Made by a program: the position numbers and the translations under genes. From positions 1 to 7,408 of the forward strand of contig JAAUQA010000152.1 in assembly GCA_012032855.1 (NCBI GenBank): a DNA stretch of 7,408 nt, given 5' to 3'. The DNA comes from Candidatus Competibacteraceae bacterium. Lineage in GTDB: Bacteria; Pseudomonadota; Gammaproteobacteria; Competibacterales; Competibacteraceae. The notes under the pieces were generated by a model. That model did not search any database. It saw nothing but the letters and a program-made list of their open reading frames with translations, and had not been told where the DNA came from. Positions 1 through 6,656 of the stretch are shown here, one piece after another (the stretch's first letter is position 1; each line of letters opens with the position of its first letter).

Positions 1-190
1 GTACCCTAAACCGCAAAGCAGTCTTGCGTAACAACATCCAGGTACTTATAAGAGGGCAGCAATAATCCTTGCAGACATACCGCCCCATGAAATCTTACTG
101 AATATTTTAGCGCTAATGCTGCAAATTACCCGACAAATTATGAAAAATCGGGGTCAGGTCTTTCCATAATATATAGACAATAATCGCCGT
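1..190. other. Non-coding left edge downstream of the thi operon
   Basis: This is the stretch after the stop codon of the last operon gene. I see no open reading frame with a credible ribosome binding site and no strong GC-rich hairpin followed by a T run, so the operon terminator is not identifiable here. It is AT-rich and contains a small palindrome (TAGCGCTA, about 109-116) and the motif listed separately at about 144-170. Confidence 0.5.
144..170. repeat. Possible transposase-associated repeat motif (GGGGTCAGGTCTTTC)
   Basis: On the plus strand the sequence reads AATCGGGGTCAGGTCTTTCC; the other strand reads GGAAAGACCTGACCCC. It contains a tandem GGTC-a-GGTC pattern. From memory, similar 'AAGACCTGACCCC' strings recur near REP-associated tyrosine transposase (Y1/IS200-like) genes in proteobacterial genomes. 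No transposase is present in the window, so this could be a solitary copy, the edge of an element that continues to the left, or chance. The link to mobile elements is an inference. Confidence 0.3.
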
Positions 191-1411
191 TCATCCCCAG
201 CACTCAATTTTCATGACGAAATCTCGGGCCTCGTTGGCGATGGCAGCCACAACTTTAGGCATTGGCGCGGCTGGCTCTATCTGCTGCTGTTGAAATTCCA
301 CCCCGACCGCATCCAACAAACCCCAGGCCAATGTCGCTTTGATAGCGAAATTAACGTTTTGCGGGATGTCGCCGGTGATTTCATGGATGCGCGCCGCATT
401 CAGTTTGGAACTCACTACCCCGATCACTGCGCCGTTGCTATCCAATAACGGACCACCGCTGTTTCCGGCCTGGGTCGGGGCGGTGAATTGCAGCAAGCGT
501 GTGTCATCGTGCGCGCCGATCAATGAACTGACATTGCCGGTAGTGACTTGCGGTCCCGAGCCCAGCAAACCGCCTAACGGGTAACCAACCACAATCACGT
601 TTTCGCCCAATTGCGCCTGCCGCCCGTCACGGAATACCGCTACTCTGGGAATCGCCGAGTCAGCGCGCAGCAAGGCTAGATCGTTGGTCGGATCGGAAAA
701 CACCACCTCCATAGGGTAGCGATGGCGGGGTGAGCGTCCCAAAATTTCGCGCGCGCCTTCAATGACATGGTAGTTGGTCATTACATAACCGTCTTGATGA
801 ACACAAAAGCCCGTACCGCTGAACGTAGACGGATCGCCCGGCCGTCTATGCCCGCCGCTCGCTCCGTGATCCGAAACAGGCGGGGGAGGTGATTCAGGCA
901 GTTGCAACCCGAAGTGCGCGGCTAATGCGGATAGGCCAGAGGTGAATCCCTGCCCGACCGCGCGAAATTTCCATTGATCACGGTAGCGGTAAAGTTCGGC
1001 CAGGATCATCGCTGTTTCGCCGCGACTAGCGAGCGGTAGGGGAAAAATGGATTGCTCGGCAGCGTCCTCCAAGCGGACCCGAATCGCGTTGAATATGCTG
1101 AAGGTGACTCCTGCTCCAAGACCGGGCTTGACCGCCAGCACGATGGCAATGCGGGCAATGGATGTCGGCACGCGATCCAGGTTGATTCGAAATTCCCACG
1201 ATGATGCGCTGAACGTGACCGATCCATCCTGCGAATTCGGTCGCTCGGCACTGATTAAATCCTCATCACCGTGAATTCGTCCATCGTTACCCAACAGCAG
1301 CGCACCCGCTTGCATGCGGGCAACGAACTCATGATGGGGTTCTCCAGCGATATAAACGACAATCTGCCCGCTGCTGATCGGGCAATTCTGCCCCATTTGC
1401 AACTCGCGCAT
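191..1411 (-). CDS. TerD-domain / trypsin-like serine protease fusion protein
   Basis: A 406-residue two-domain protein. Residues about 1-170 resemble the TerD family (tellurium-resistance / stress proteins). They open with MRELQMGQN and carry the family signature around 131-168: GETAMILAELYRY, then QWKFRAVGQGF, then LAAHFG. A proline-rich linker (about 171-195, with PPPP) leads to an HtrA/DegP-like chymotrypsin-fold protease (about 196-365). The triad is readable as His215 (TNYHVI), Asp244 (NDLALL) and Ser318 (AGNSGGPL), so the protease should be active. No PDZ domain and no signal peptide are seen, which points to a cytoplasmic enzyme. I chose the ATG at 1411 because AGGAG lies 7 bases upstream and the TerD similarity begins there; the longer open frame only overlaps thiF. 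It starts 13 bases after the thiF stop, so it is probably co-transcribed under the TPP riboswitch. The acidic calcium-binding loop of classical TerD proteins is not recognisable. Substrate and function are unknown. Confidence 0.85.
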   Translation of the reverse strand: MRELQMGQNCPISSGQIVVYIAGEPHHEFVARMQAGALLLGNDGRIHGDEDLISAERPNSQDGSVTFSASSWEFRINLDRVPTSIARIAIVLAVKPGLGAGVTFSIFNAIRVRLEDAAEQSIFPLPLASRGETAMILAELYRYRDQWKFRAVGQGFTSGLSALAAHFGLQLPESPPPPVSDHGASGGHRRPGDPSTFSGTGFCVHQDGYVMTNYHVIEGAREILGRSPRHRYPMEVVFSDPTNDLALLRADSAIPRVAVFRDGRQAQLGENVIVVGYPLGGLLGSGPQVTTGNVSSLIGAHDDTRLLQFTAPTQAGNSGGPLLDSNGAVIGVVSSKLNAARIHEITGDIPQNVNFAIKATLAWGLLDAVGVEFQQQQIEPAAPMPKVVAAIANEARDFVMKIECWG

Positions 1412-1424
1412 GAACAGGCTCCTA

Positions 1425-2441
1425 TTAAGACACCTCGCCGGATGACCGTTCAGCGAACCGTTGATACCCTCCGGCGAGGCTAGCGACGTTCGCAAACCCT
1501 TGCCCCAACAACCAGCGGCACGCGTTTTCGCTGCGCACGCCACGCTGACAGTACACCAGAATCGGCTGATCGCGGGGCAATTCATGCCCACGCACCGCCA
1601 ATTGCTCCAACGGGATATTGTATGCGTTGGGCAATCGTGATTGATTGAAACCAGCCGGTTGTCGCACATCCAGTACGAACCAGTCGTCGGGAATCTCATC
1701 CATCAGCGGGATCGTCAACGACCGTTGCTCGACGGGTTCGGGTGCTAGGGCAAAGGAGAAGGTGCTGATTTCGAGCGTCAACAGATTCACCCGTAACAAC
1801 TGTCCTTTAAGTGGGCGACCGATGTTCAAAATCAGTTTGAGCGTTTCCGACGCCTGCAACAACCCGAAAAACCCGACCGTCGGCCCCAAAACCCCAGCTT
1901 CGGCGCAATTCGGGGCGCTATCCGGTACTTCCGGGAACAAGGCCCTGTAACTCGGCACATCTCCGCAAAAACAGCCGATATACCCGGAAAACCCCTGGAT
2001 CGAAGCGGAGACCAGTGGTCGATTCTGATCCCGACACGCATCACTGAGCGCGTATTTGGCGGAAAAGTTATCCGTTCCGTCAACGACGATATCGAAGCGC
2101 CCGACCCACTCAGCGGCCAACGCCGGGTCCAAGCGCTGCTGACAAGTCTCTACTACGCAATCAGGATTTAGTTCGCGCACCCGCCGGGCAGCGGCGACCA
2201 CTTTGGGACTACCCAAATCGGCTTCGGTATAGAGAATCTGCCGATGAAGATTGCTTTCCTCTACCCGATCCGGATCGATGATACCTAAACGACCCACGCC
2301 GGCAGTTGCCAGATACTGCAGCACGGGACAACCGAGACCACCGGTCCCGATCACCAACACCGACGCCGCGGCCAGTTTCGCCTGGCCCTCCGGCCCCACT
2401 TCCGGCAACAGGATCTGGCGCGAATAGCGCGTCGCAGCCAT
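1425..2441 (-). CDS. thiF: Sulfur-carrier adenylyltransferase ThiF/MoeB-like with C-terminal rhodanese domain
   Basis: An E1-like enzyme that adenylates the ThiS C-terminus (ATP + ThiS to ThiS-AMP), joined to a rhodanese domain that can supply persulfide sulfur. With the start at 2441 it has 338 residues. The nucleotide-binding GTGGLG is at 32-37, IDPD at 55-58, and SNLHRQ follows at 63-68. DGTDNF is at 121-126, and a conserved cysteine lies at 179 (PNCAEAGVLGP), matching the position of Cys184 of E. coli ThiF. The rhodanese domain spans about 250-332, with the active loop CQRGVRS and Cys298. The structural zinc cysteines of E. coli ThiF/MoeB are missing: PSYRAL stands where CYRC is expected. 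The ATG at 2441 has GGAG 9 bases upstream. An alternative ATG at 2447 overlaps the thiE stop as ATGA, but its GGAG is only 3 bases away. A related MoeB role in molybdopterin synthesis is possible, but the operon supports ThiF. Confidence 0.88.
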   Translation of the reverse strand: MAATRYSRQILLPEVGPEGQAKLAAASVLVIGTGGLGCPVLQYLATAGVGRLGIIDPDRVEESNLHRQILYTEADLGSPKVVAAARRVRELNPDCVVETCQQRLDPALAAEWVGRFDIVVDGTDNFSAKYALSDACRDQNRPLVSASIQGFSGYIGCFCGDVPSYRALFPEVPDSAPNCAEAGVLGPTVGFFGLLQASETLKLILNIGRPLKGQLLRVNLLTLEISTFSFALAPEPVEQRSLTIPLMDEIPDDWFVLDVRQPAGFNQSRLPNAYNIPLEQLAVRGHELPRDQPILVYCQRGVRSENACRWLLGQGFANVASLAGGYQRFAERSSGEVS

Positions 2442-2443
2442 GT

Positions 2444-3046
2444 TCATCGACTCCAGTTCAAGCGTTGCTGCAACCACTGTTCAGTTCGCGCCTGGGGATC
2501 GGCATGCTTCACAATATCAGTCACCACCGCAATGCTATCGGCTCCGGCCGCATACACGGCGGGCGCCAACTCTAGGGTGATGCCACCGATGGCGACCAGC
2601 GGACAGACGATGCGTTTTTTCCATTCACCGAGTCGTGGCAATCCTTGCGGAGCCCAAGGCATTTTTTTGAGCGTCGTTTCATAAATCGGCCCCAGCGCTA
2701 CGTAATCGGGGCTGATACTCAGTCCTCGCTCCAGTTCCGCTTCGTCATGAGTGCTGACGCCGATCTTGATTCCTGCCCGACGGATTGCCGCCACATCCGC
2801 ATCGGCCAAATCCTCCTGACCGAGATGGATGAAATCGGCTTTTAGATCAATAGCATCCTGCCAGTAATCATTGACGATCAACTGGCAATCCCAGCGCTTC
2901 GCCAACTCCAGACAGCGGCTGATTTGAGCGCGGATCGAAGCAGGGGAGTCTTCCTTAATCCGTAACTGAACCAGTTTTACACCCCAGGCCAATAGCCGCT
3001 CCAGCCACTGAACATCCGGTACGATGGGATAAAATCGGTCAAGCAT
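2444..3046 (-). CDS. thiE: Thiamine-phosphate synthase
   Basis: Couples HMP pyrophosphate with thiazole phosphate (carboxylate form) to give thiamin phosphate, in the cytoplasm. The protein is about 200 residues, normal for the family, with a TIM-barrel pattern. Recognisable motifs, numbered from MLDRF, are QLRIKE at 27-32, ND at 59-60, HLGQED at 74-79, STH at 98-100, GPIY at 119-122 followed by TTLKK, and IGGI at 153-156. These cover the pyrophosphate/Mg and phosphate-binding loops. I chose the ATG at 3046 because GGAG (3052-3055) lies 5 bases upstream; a GTG at 3052 is possible but has no spaced Shine-Dalgarno. The start lies inside the 3' end of thiG (8-base overlap), and the stop at 2444-2446 abuts thiF, so translation is probably coupled. 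Confidence 0.93.
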   Translation of the reverse strand: MLDRFYPIVPDVQWLERLLAWGVKLVQLRIKEDSPASIRAQISRCLELAKRWDCQLIVNDYWQDAIDLKADFIHLGQEDLADADVAAIRRAGIKIGVSTHDEAELERGLSISPDYVALGPIYETTLKKMPWAPQGLPRLGEWKKRIVCPLVAIGGITLELAPAVYAAGADSIAVVTDIVKHADPQARTEQWLQQRLNWSR

Positions 3047-3827
3047 GGCCACTCCACGGGGAAAAGGGGGTACCGAATTCAGGGGTTGAAGGTGCGGCCA
3101 GATCGTGCGCCTCCATCAAACCCGCTTCATAAGCCAGTCGACCGGCGTTTACCGCTTGCGCGAAGGCTTCAGCCATCGCCGGCGGATCGCCAGCCTTGGA
3201 GACGGCGGTATTGAGCAACACCGCATCATAGCCTAATTCCAGCGCTTGAGCGGCATGAGACGGTGAACCGATACCGGCGTCTACAACCAACGGAATCTCC
3301 CGGAAGTGCGCGCGCAGTTGGCGTAACCCATACACATTGTTGAGACCCCGTCCGGTGCCGATGGGAGCACCCCAGGGCATTAACACCCGGCAACCCGCTG
3401 CCAGCAATCGTTCAGCTACGACTAGATCTTCTGTCGTGTAGGGGAACACTTGAAAGCCGTCTTCGCTGAGTATACGAGCCGCCTCCACTAAACCGAATAC
3501 GTCCGGTTGTAACGTGGCATCGTCGCCGATGACTTCCAATTTGACCCACGGGGTTGCGAACACTTCACGCGCCATGTGAGCGGTGGTAACGGCTTCCTTC
3601 ACTGTCCGGCAACCGGCGGTATTCGGCAATACCCGTACTCCCAGCGACTGAATCAGTTGCCAAAAGCGTTGGCCACTGCCCGCACCGGCGGCTTCCCGGC
3701 GCAAGGAAACAGTCACTACGTCGGCTTGCGAACGTTCTACTGCTGACCGCAGGTGCTCCGGGGAGGGATATTGCGCCGTGCCCAGAAATAGCCTGCTGGC
3801 CAAAACGGTATCGTAGACAGTTAGCAT
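3039..3827 (-). CDS. thiG: Thiazole synthase
   Basis: Forms the thiazole phosphate ring from 1-deoxy-D-xylulose 5-phosphate, the ThiO-derived iminoglycine and sulfur carried as ThiS thiocarboxylate. The 262-residue length and TIM-barrel pattern are typical. Visible signatures are LPNTAGCRT (67-75), VKLEVIGD (95-102) with catalytic Lys96 that forms the imine with the sugar phosphate, [15 protein letters not shown] (150-164), [12 protein letters not shown] (182-193) and [12 protein letters not shown] (204-215). It ends with the usual EFGTPFSPW. The start ATG overlaps the thiS stop by one base (TGATG), with a G-run directly upstream serving as ribosome binding site, and its end overlaps thiE. 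No damage is seen. Confidence 0.96.
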   Translation of the reverse strand: MLTVYDTVLASRLFLGTAQYPSPEHLRSAVERSQADVVTVSLRREAAGAGSGQRFWQLIQSLGVRVLPNTAGCRTVKEAVTTAHMAREVFATPWVKLEVIGDDATLQPDVFGLVEAARILSEDGFQVFPYTTEDLVVAERLLAAGCRVLMPWGAPIGTGRGLNNVYGLRQLRAHFREIPLVVDAGIGSPSHAAQALELGYDAVLLNTAVSKAGDPPAMAEAFAQAVNAGRLAYEAGLMEAHDLAAPSTPEFGTPFSPWSGHA

Positions 3828-4024
3828 CAGCCCCCCTGCATGGGCGCAAGGATTTCCACGGCGTCGCCGTCACGCAAAGGCTGATTATCCCGCTGCTGAC
3901 GGGGCACGAATTCGCCGTTGACAGCGGTGGCTACGCCTTGTTCGGGATACCCCAATTCGCGGCACAATGCAGCGAGAGTGGCCGCCGAAACCTGTTTTTC
4001 TTCGGCATTGACTTTAAGTTTCAC
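3827..4024 (-). CDS. thiS: Sulfur carrier protein ThiS
   Basis: A 65-residue ubiquitin-like sulfur carrier ending in the required Gly-Gly (APMQGG). ThiF adenylates this C-terminus, which is then converted to a thiocarboxylate that feeds ThiG. The family features [19 protein letters not shown] and [16 protein letters not shown] are clear. The start codon is GTG at 4024, preceded by a strong GGAGG (4031-4035) with 6-base spacing, and it overlaps the 3' end of thiO by 11 bases. The overlap with thiO and the one-base overlap with thiG indicate translational coupling in a single polycistronic mRNA. Confidence 0.95.
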   Translation of the reverse strand: MKLKVNAEEKQVSAATLAALCRELGYPEQGVATAVNGEFVPRQQRDNQPLRDGDAVEILAPMQGG

Positions 4025-5005
4025 GAAAGACCTCCGGGTCGGCTGCGCCGTTGCGCAGATAATTAACCGTCAATTCGGCCAGAGCGGGGGCCAGCAAAAA
4101 GCCGTGCCGATACAGACCGTTGACGAAAAGGTGACGATTGCGCACCCGTATTTGCGGCAGATGGTCGGAAAAGGCCGGGCGCAGACCGGCATTGAGCTCC
4201 AAGATTTCCGCTTCGGCAAACGCCGGGTGCAGGCTGTAGGCGAGCGTCAACAGTTCACCCGCCGAACGCAGACTCACGCCGCCGCCAGCATCACTTTCGA
4301 TGGTTGTGGCACCGATCATGAAAACGCCCTCGGCACGCGGCACCACATAAATGGGATGGCGATGATGCAGTAGCCGCACCGGGCGTTGCAATTCAACATC
4401 GCGACTCTTGATGAGGATCATTTCTCCCTTGACGCCGCGCAGTTCAGGCCAAGTGTCCTGAGCTGCAAGCCCGCGACAGTCGATACGCCAGTCGCTGTGG
4501 TTGTCATCCAAAGCAGTTTGGCATTGGAATACAACCTCTACGCCCAAGTCGCGTATTTCTTGCAAGAGCATCGGCATGACTTGACGGGGATCGACGTGGG
4601 CCTCGGCGGGATAAAACAACCCGGCGTTGAAACGCCCCACTAGAGCCGGTTCCAGACTGGCGAGCGCTTCAGCGTTTAGGGTTTCATGCCCTTCAGTCAA
4701 CCGACCGAAGCGCTGCAAACTGGCGGGATCGCGCGGCGGAGCGACTACCAATGTGCCGTTTTGGGAAAACTCCGGCAGAGCGATTTGCCATAATTCAAGC
4801 GACCGCAAACCCAAGCGAACCACCAGGGTTCCGCAACTTCAGCCTCGCAATAGGGTGCCAGCATACCGCCAGCCCGCCAGCTACAGCCGCCGCTCAGAGT
4901 GTCATCGCCCTGATCAATCAAGCGCACGGCAAACCCTGCTCGGGCCAATGTATAGGCTTGCCAGAGACCGGCGATGCCGGCACCGATAATGGTGACCGAA
5001 GACAT
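4014..5005 (-). pseudogene. thiO: Glycine oxidase ThiO, interrupted by a one-base frameshift
   Basis: FAD-dependent oxidase that converts glycine to the iminoglycine used by ThiG, the oxygen-dependent alternative to ThiH. The N-terminal part (4826-5005) has the Rossmann motif GAGIAGL at residues 8-14 and AGGMLAPYCEAEVAEP at 45-60. The frame then breaks. The rest (4014 to about 4825) continues in another frame as LVVRLGLRSLELW and runs to GLRPAFSDHLPQ and GLYRHGFLLAP near the C-terminus. The total of 992 bases is one short of 331 codons. Adding one C to the C run at 4826-4828 restores a normal 330-residue protein, so the gene is intact otherwise. Either a real deletion or a homopolymer sequencing error would give this; I favour an error or a very recent lesion because both halves are well conserved. 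The ATG at 5005 has GGAGG (5016-5020) with ideal spacing. It is the first gene after the TPP riboswitch. Confidence 0.9.
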
Positions 5006-5006
5006 T

Positions 5007-5089
5007 CGGCTTTTACCTCCACGCCAGCAAGCGGCGATTGGGGATCATGATCTGCTGAAACGATGCTTTGCGCAGCAGGGCAAAAGCCG
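5007..5089 (-). promoter_or_regulatory. Predicted Shine-Dalgarno-sequestering helix (riboswitch expression platform)
   Basis: On the transcribed strand, CGGCTTTTGCC (5079-5089) can pair with GGTAAAAGCCG (5007-5017) over 11 base pairs with one G-U pair. The second arm ends one base before the thiO ATG and includes the last GGT of its GGAGGT ribosome binding site (5015-5020). A smaller stem (CTGCTG, 5073-5078, with CAGCAG, 5052-5057) sits inside. This would block ribosome access and fits translational control by the upstream TPP aptamer. The pairing is seen directly; the regulatory role is inferred. Confidence 0.6.
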
Positions 5090-5133
5090 GGAAGAAAGGG
5101 ACAGGGGAAAGGTGAAACCAACACGAATCCGCT

Positions 5134-5236
5134 ATTTCCTTCCCTACGCCGGCATTATCCGGATCAGGTTCGAAGGGTTCCCATGCACCGCCAAGACGGG
5201 ATGGGCTCTCAGCCAGCCAGGCTCCCCCAGGAATAA
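5134..5236 (-). promoter_or_regulatory. TPP riboswitch (thi box) aptamer
   Basis: On the minus strand the leader shows the conserved thi-box elements. A 5' P1 strand (TTCCTGGGGGAGCC) is followed by CTGAGA (5207-5212). A variable P3 stem comes next, with CCCAT and ATGGG arms. The 3' core is ACCTGATCCGGATAATGCC (5151-5169), then GGCGTAGGGAAGGAA closing P1. The aptamer binds thiamin pyrophosphate and lowers expression of the thiO-thiS-thiG-thiE-thiF operon. No intrinsic terminator with a T run follows it before thiO, so control of translation is more likely than early termination. Confidence 0.95.
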
Positions 5237-5244
5237 CTATCGAT

Positions 5245-5274
5245 AATGTAGTGTTTTTGTGTGCTACAAGTCAA
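5245..5274 (-). promoter_or_regulatory. Probable sigma70 promoter of the thi operon
   Basis: On the minus strand, TTGACT (5269-5274, five of six consensus bases for -35) and TACATT (5245-5250, four of six for -10) are separated by 18 bases. The predicted transcription start, about 5237-5239, falls just before the 5' arm of the TPP aptamer, which is where the RNA should begin. Confidence 0.6.
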
Positions 5275-5302
5275 TTGTTGCTGAAATCAGGTGTAACGAG
5301 AT

Positions 5303-5594
5303 TTAACCGATTCGGCTCATTTCATTGACCGAGAAGTTAGCAATTGCTCCATCGGTTGCTGCCAAGAACGCTTTCAGGTGAGCGCTATTCATATGCGCTT
5401 GCCACAGGTCTCGTGTTTCCCAATTTCGAAAACAGGAAAATTTCCGATTTGCCATTATCTTGATGCAAGTCATATTGTATGCATCCTTGCTCTTTTCGAG
5501 TGGGTTCGATCAATTTCAATAACTCGGATCTCACCAAATCAACTTTATCTTTACTCGCCTCAATGTGAGCCACGATGGTTAGTGGTGTACTCAT
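5303..5594 (-). pseudogene. ABM-domain (YgiN-like putative quinol) monooxygenase, frameshifted
   Basis: The start MSTPLTIVAHIEAS and the stretch EPTRKEQGCIQYDLHQDN match the antibiotic biosynthesis monooxygenase (ABM) fold, small dimeric proteins of about 95-105 residues that act on quinone-like compounds or as stress proteins. The first frame stops after 69 residues. A second frame from 5422 to 5303 supplies the missing C-terminus: WETRDLWQAHMNSAHLKAF, then NFSVNEMSRIG and TAA. The break lies in 5423-5429, where FLF is followed by 7 bases instead of the 9 expected for the usual FLFYENWE. This implies loss of two bases or gain of one. The ATG at 5594 has GAGG 8 bases upstream. A sequencing error cannot be excluded. 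The gene stands between marC and the thi promoter and is not part of the thi operon. Confidence 0.8.
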
Positions 5595-5701
5595 GGTTTT
5601 TTCCTCTAAAGTTTGAGAATTTGACGGCCGAGCTTATTCATAAAAAAATGAGGCACCTTCAAAATCCTAGGTATGTTCGCAAATCAGGGGCAGTGCCGCA
5701 T

Positions 5702-6310
5702 TCACAGCCCAAAATACTCCTTAATACCAGCCAAAACGCTTGAAACCGCTACCGAAGAGAGAATCAACCCCATGACTCGACTAATAATGCTCGCGCCACT
5801 ATTTCCGATGAGTCGATGAATCCAACTCGCGGCGAGCAGCAACATCAGCACAATCAGCAATACTGAGAGCATCATCGCTGCAGTTTGGGCCTGTTCCCAT
5901 AAACTGTATTGACTGTTTTCTGTGAGCAAGACAGCTGCGAGCATGGCACCCGGACTGGCAATAGACGGAACGGCGAGCGGGAAAATAGCCGTTTCGGTTC
6001 CGGTATTGGTCATCTTGAGTTCTTGCTCCGGTTTACTCTCGCCAAAAATCATGGTGAGCGCAAACAGAAACAGAACAATGCCTCCTGCGATTTGAAACGC
6101 CGAAAGTGGAATATTTATCGCGTCCAGGATGATTTCACCTGCGATAACGAAAAACAACAGAATTGCTGCCGAAGCAAGAGTTGCTTGAACTGCAATTTTT
6201 CTTTTGATCCGATCCTCATAACGGGTAGTTACAGCAATGAACACTGGCACCGATCCGATGGGATCGATAACAGCGAAGAAAAAGATGAATGTCGCAATCA
6301 GATCGTTCAT
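5702..6310 (-). CDS. MarC-family integral membrane protein
   Basis: A 202-residue hydrophobic protein with about six predicted membrane segments (roughly 4-27, 42-64, 69-90, 108-128, 140-163 and 174-196). It shows the MarC/YhgN family signatures IDPIGSVPVF at 15-24 and FPLAVPSIASPGA at 110-122. The length is normal for the family. MarC proteins were once linked to multiple antibiotic resistance, but that link is not supported for E. coli MarC and the transported substrate is unknown. The ATG at 6310 opens directly with the first membrane helix; its Shine-Dalgarno is weak. It is separated from its neighbours by about 110 bases on each side and seems to be its own transcription unit. The gene is intact. 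Confidence 0.9.
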   Translation of the reverse strand: MNDLIATFIFFFAVIDPIGSVPVFIAVTTRYEDRIKRKIAVQATLASAAILLFFVIAGEIILDAINIPLSAFQIAGGIVLFLFALTMIFGESKPEQELKMTNTGTETAIFPLAVPSIASPGAMLAAVLLTENSQYSLWEQAQTAAMMLSVLLIVLMLLLAASWIHRLIGNSGASIISRVMGLILSSVAVSSVLAGIKEYFGL

Positions 6311-6370
6311 TGGTATCCGATATTTCGCCTAACAGGGCTGAGACTGTCTGAAGAGACAGAATGAATAAGA

Positions 6371-6393
6371 ACTATAGTCCAATACTAATTGGA
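6371..6393 (-). promoter_or_regulatory. Candidate promoter -10 with adjacent inverted repeat upstream of marC
   Basis: On the minus strand TATAGT (6371-6376, five of six consensus bases) lies about 60 bases before the marC start. Next to it is a perfect inverted repeat, TCCAAT-TAGT-ATTGGA (6378-6393), placed where a repressor or activator could act. No good -35 is found at the right spacing. The functional meaning is inferred. Confidence 0.3.
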
Positions 6394-6426
6394 AAGAACG
6401 CTTTAGCGCGATTGACGGGAATTGGC

Positions 6427-6651
6427 TCAAACGCCCAATGCGTGACGAGCTTCGACTGGAATTTCAATCGGCACAAAATAAGACTCTGGATATAAATAAT
6501 CTTCCCCGGACTCGTCAATTACTCGGATAAATCCTTCTCTTTTAGCTTTTGAGTCGCTCAGTTTCGGATAAACCTTTCCTTTCTCTAGGTCATCACAATC
6601 CTTGTTCTCAATACATAAGACGAATTTCGATTTGGTTTTCACTTTAGTCAT
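6427..6651 (-). CDS. Small conserved hypothetical protein
   Basis: A 74-residue protein starting MTKVKTKSKFVLCIENKDC and containing DDLEKGKVYPKLSD, then GFIRVIDESGEDYLYPESYFVPIEIP. It is rich in charged residues, lacks membrane segments and has two cysteines (CIENKDC). From memory, short proteins with the pattern SKFVLCIEN-C--DLE-GKVY and DESGEDYLYP recur as hypothetical proteins in several bacterial groups; I know of no assigned function. I chose the ATG at 6651. The frame can begin at a TTG at 6660, which would overlap the upstream gene stop, but that adds only three residues. It follows the gene at 6657-6890 by 5 bases, so the two are likely co-translated. It is AT-richer than the thi operon. 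Confidence 0.75.
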   Translation of the reverse strand: MTKVKTKSKFVLCIENKDCDDLEKGKVYPKLSDSKAKREGFIRVIDESGEDYLYPESYFVPIEIPVEARHALGV

Positions 6652-6656
6652 ATCTA

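Noticed and set aside
339..584. Plus-strand reading frames opposite the thi genes and the protease gene
   Set aside because: They mirror strong coding frames on the minus strand, lack ribosome binding sites and resemble no protein family.
1412..1699. Longer N-terminus for the TerD-protease reading frame
   Set aside because: The extra 96 residues overlap the rhodanese part of thiF in another frame, resemble no domain, and the ATG at 1411 has an ideal ribosome binding site at the TerD domain start.
4014..4823. Separate short oxidoreductase gene starting at GTG 4823
   Set aside because: It is the C-terminal part of ThiO; the FAD-binding N-terminus lies directly upstream in another frame, and one added base joins them.
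6344..6359. Hairpin CTGTCT-GAAG-AGACAG as a terminator for the small hypothetical pair
   Set aside because: The stem is only 6 base pairs and no T run follows on the minus strand.
5909..6364. Plus-strand frame of 151 codons opposite marC
   Set aside because: It is the antisense of a clear MarC membrane protein and has no domain features of its own.
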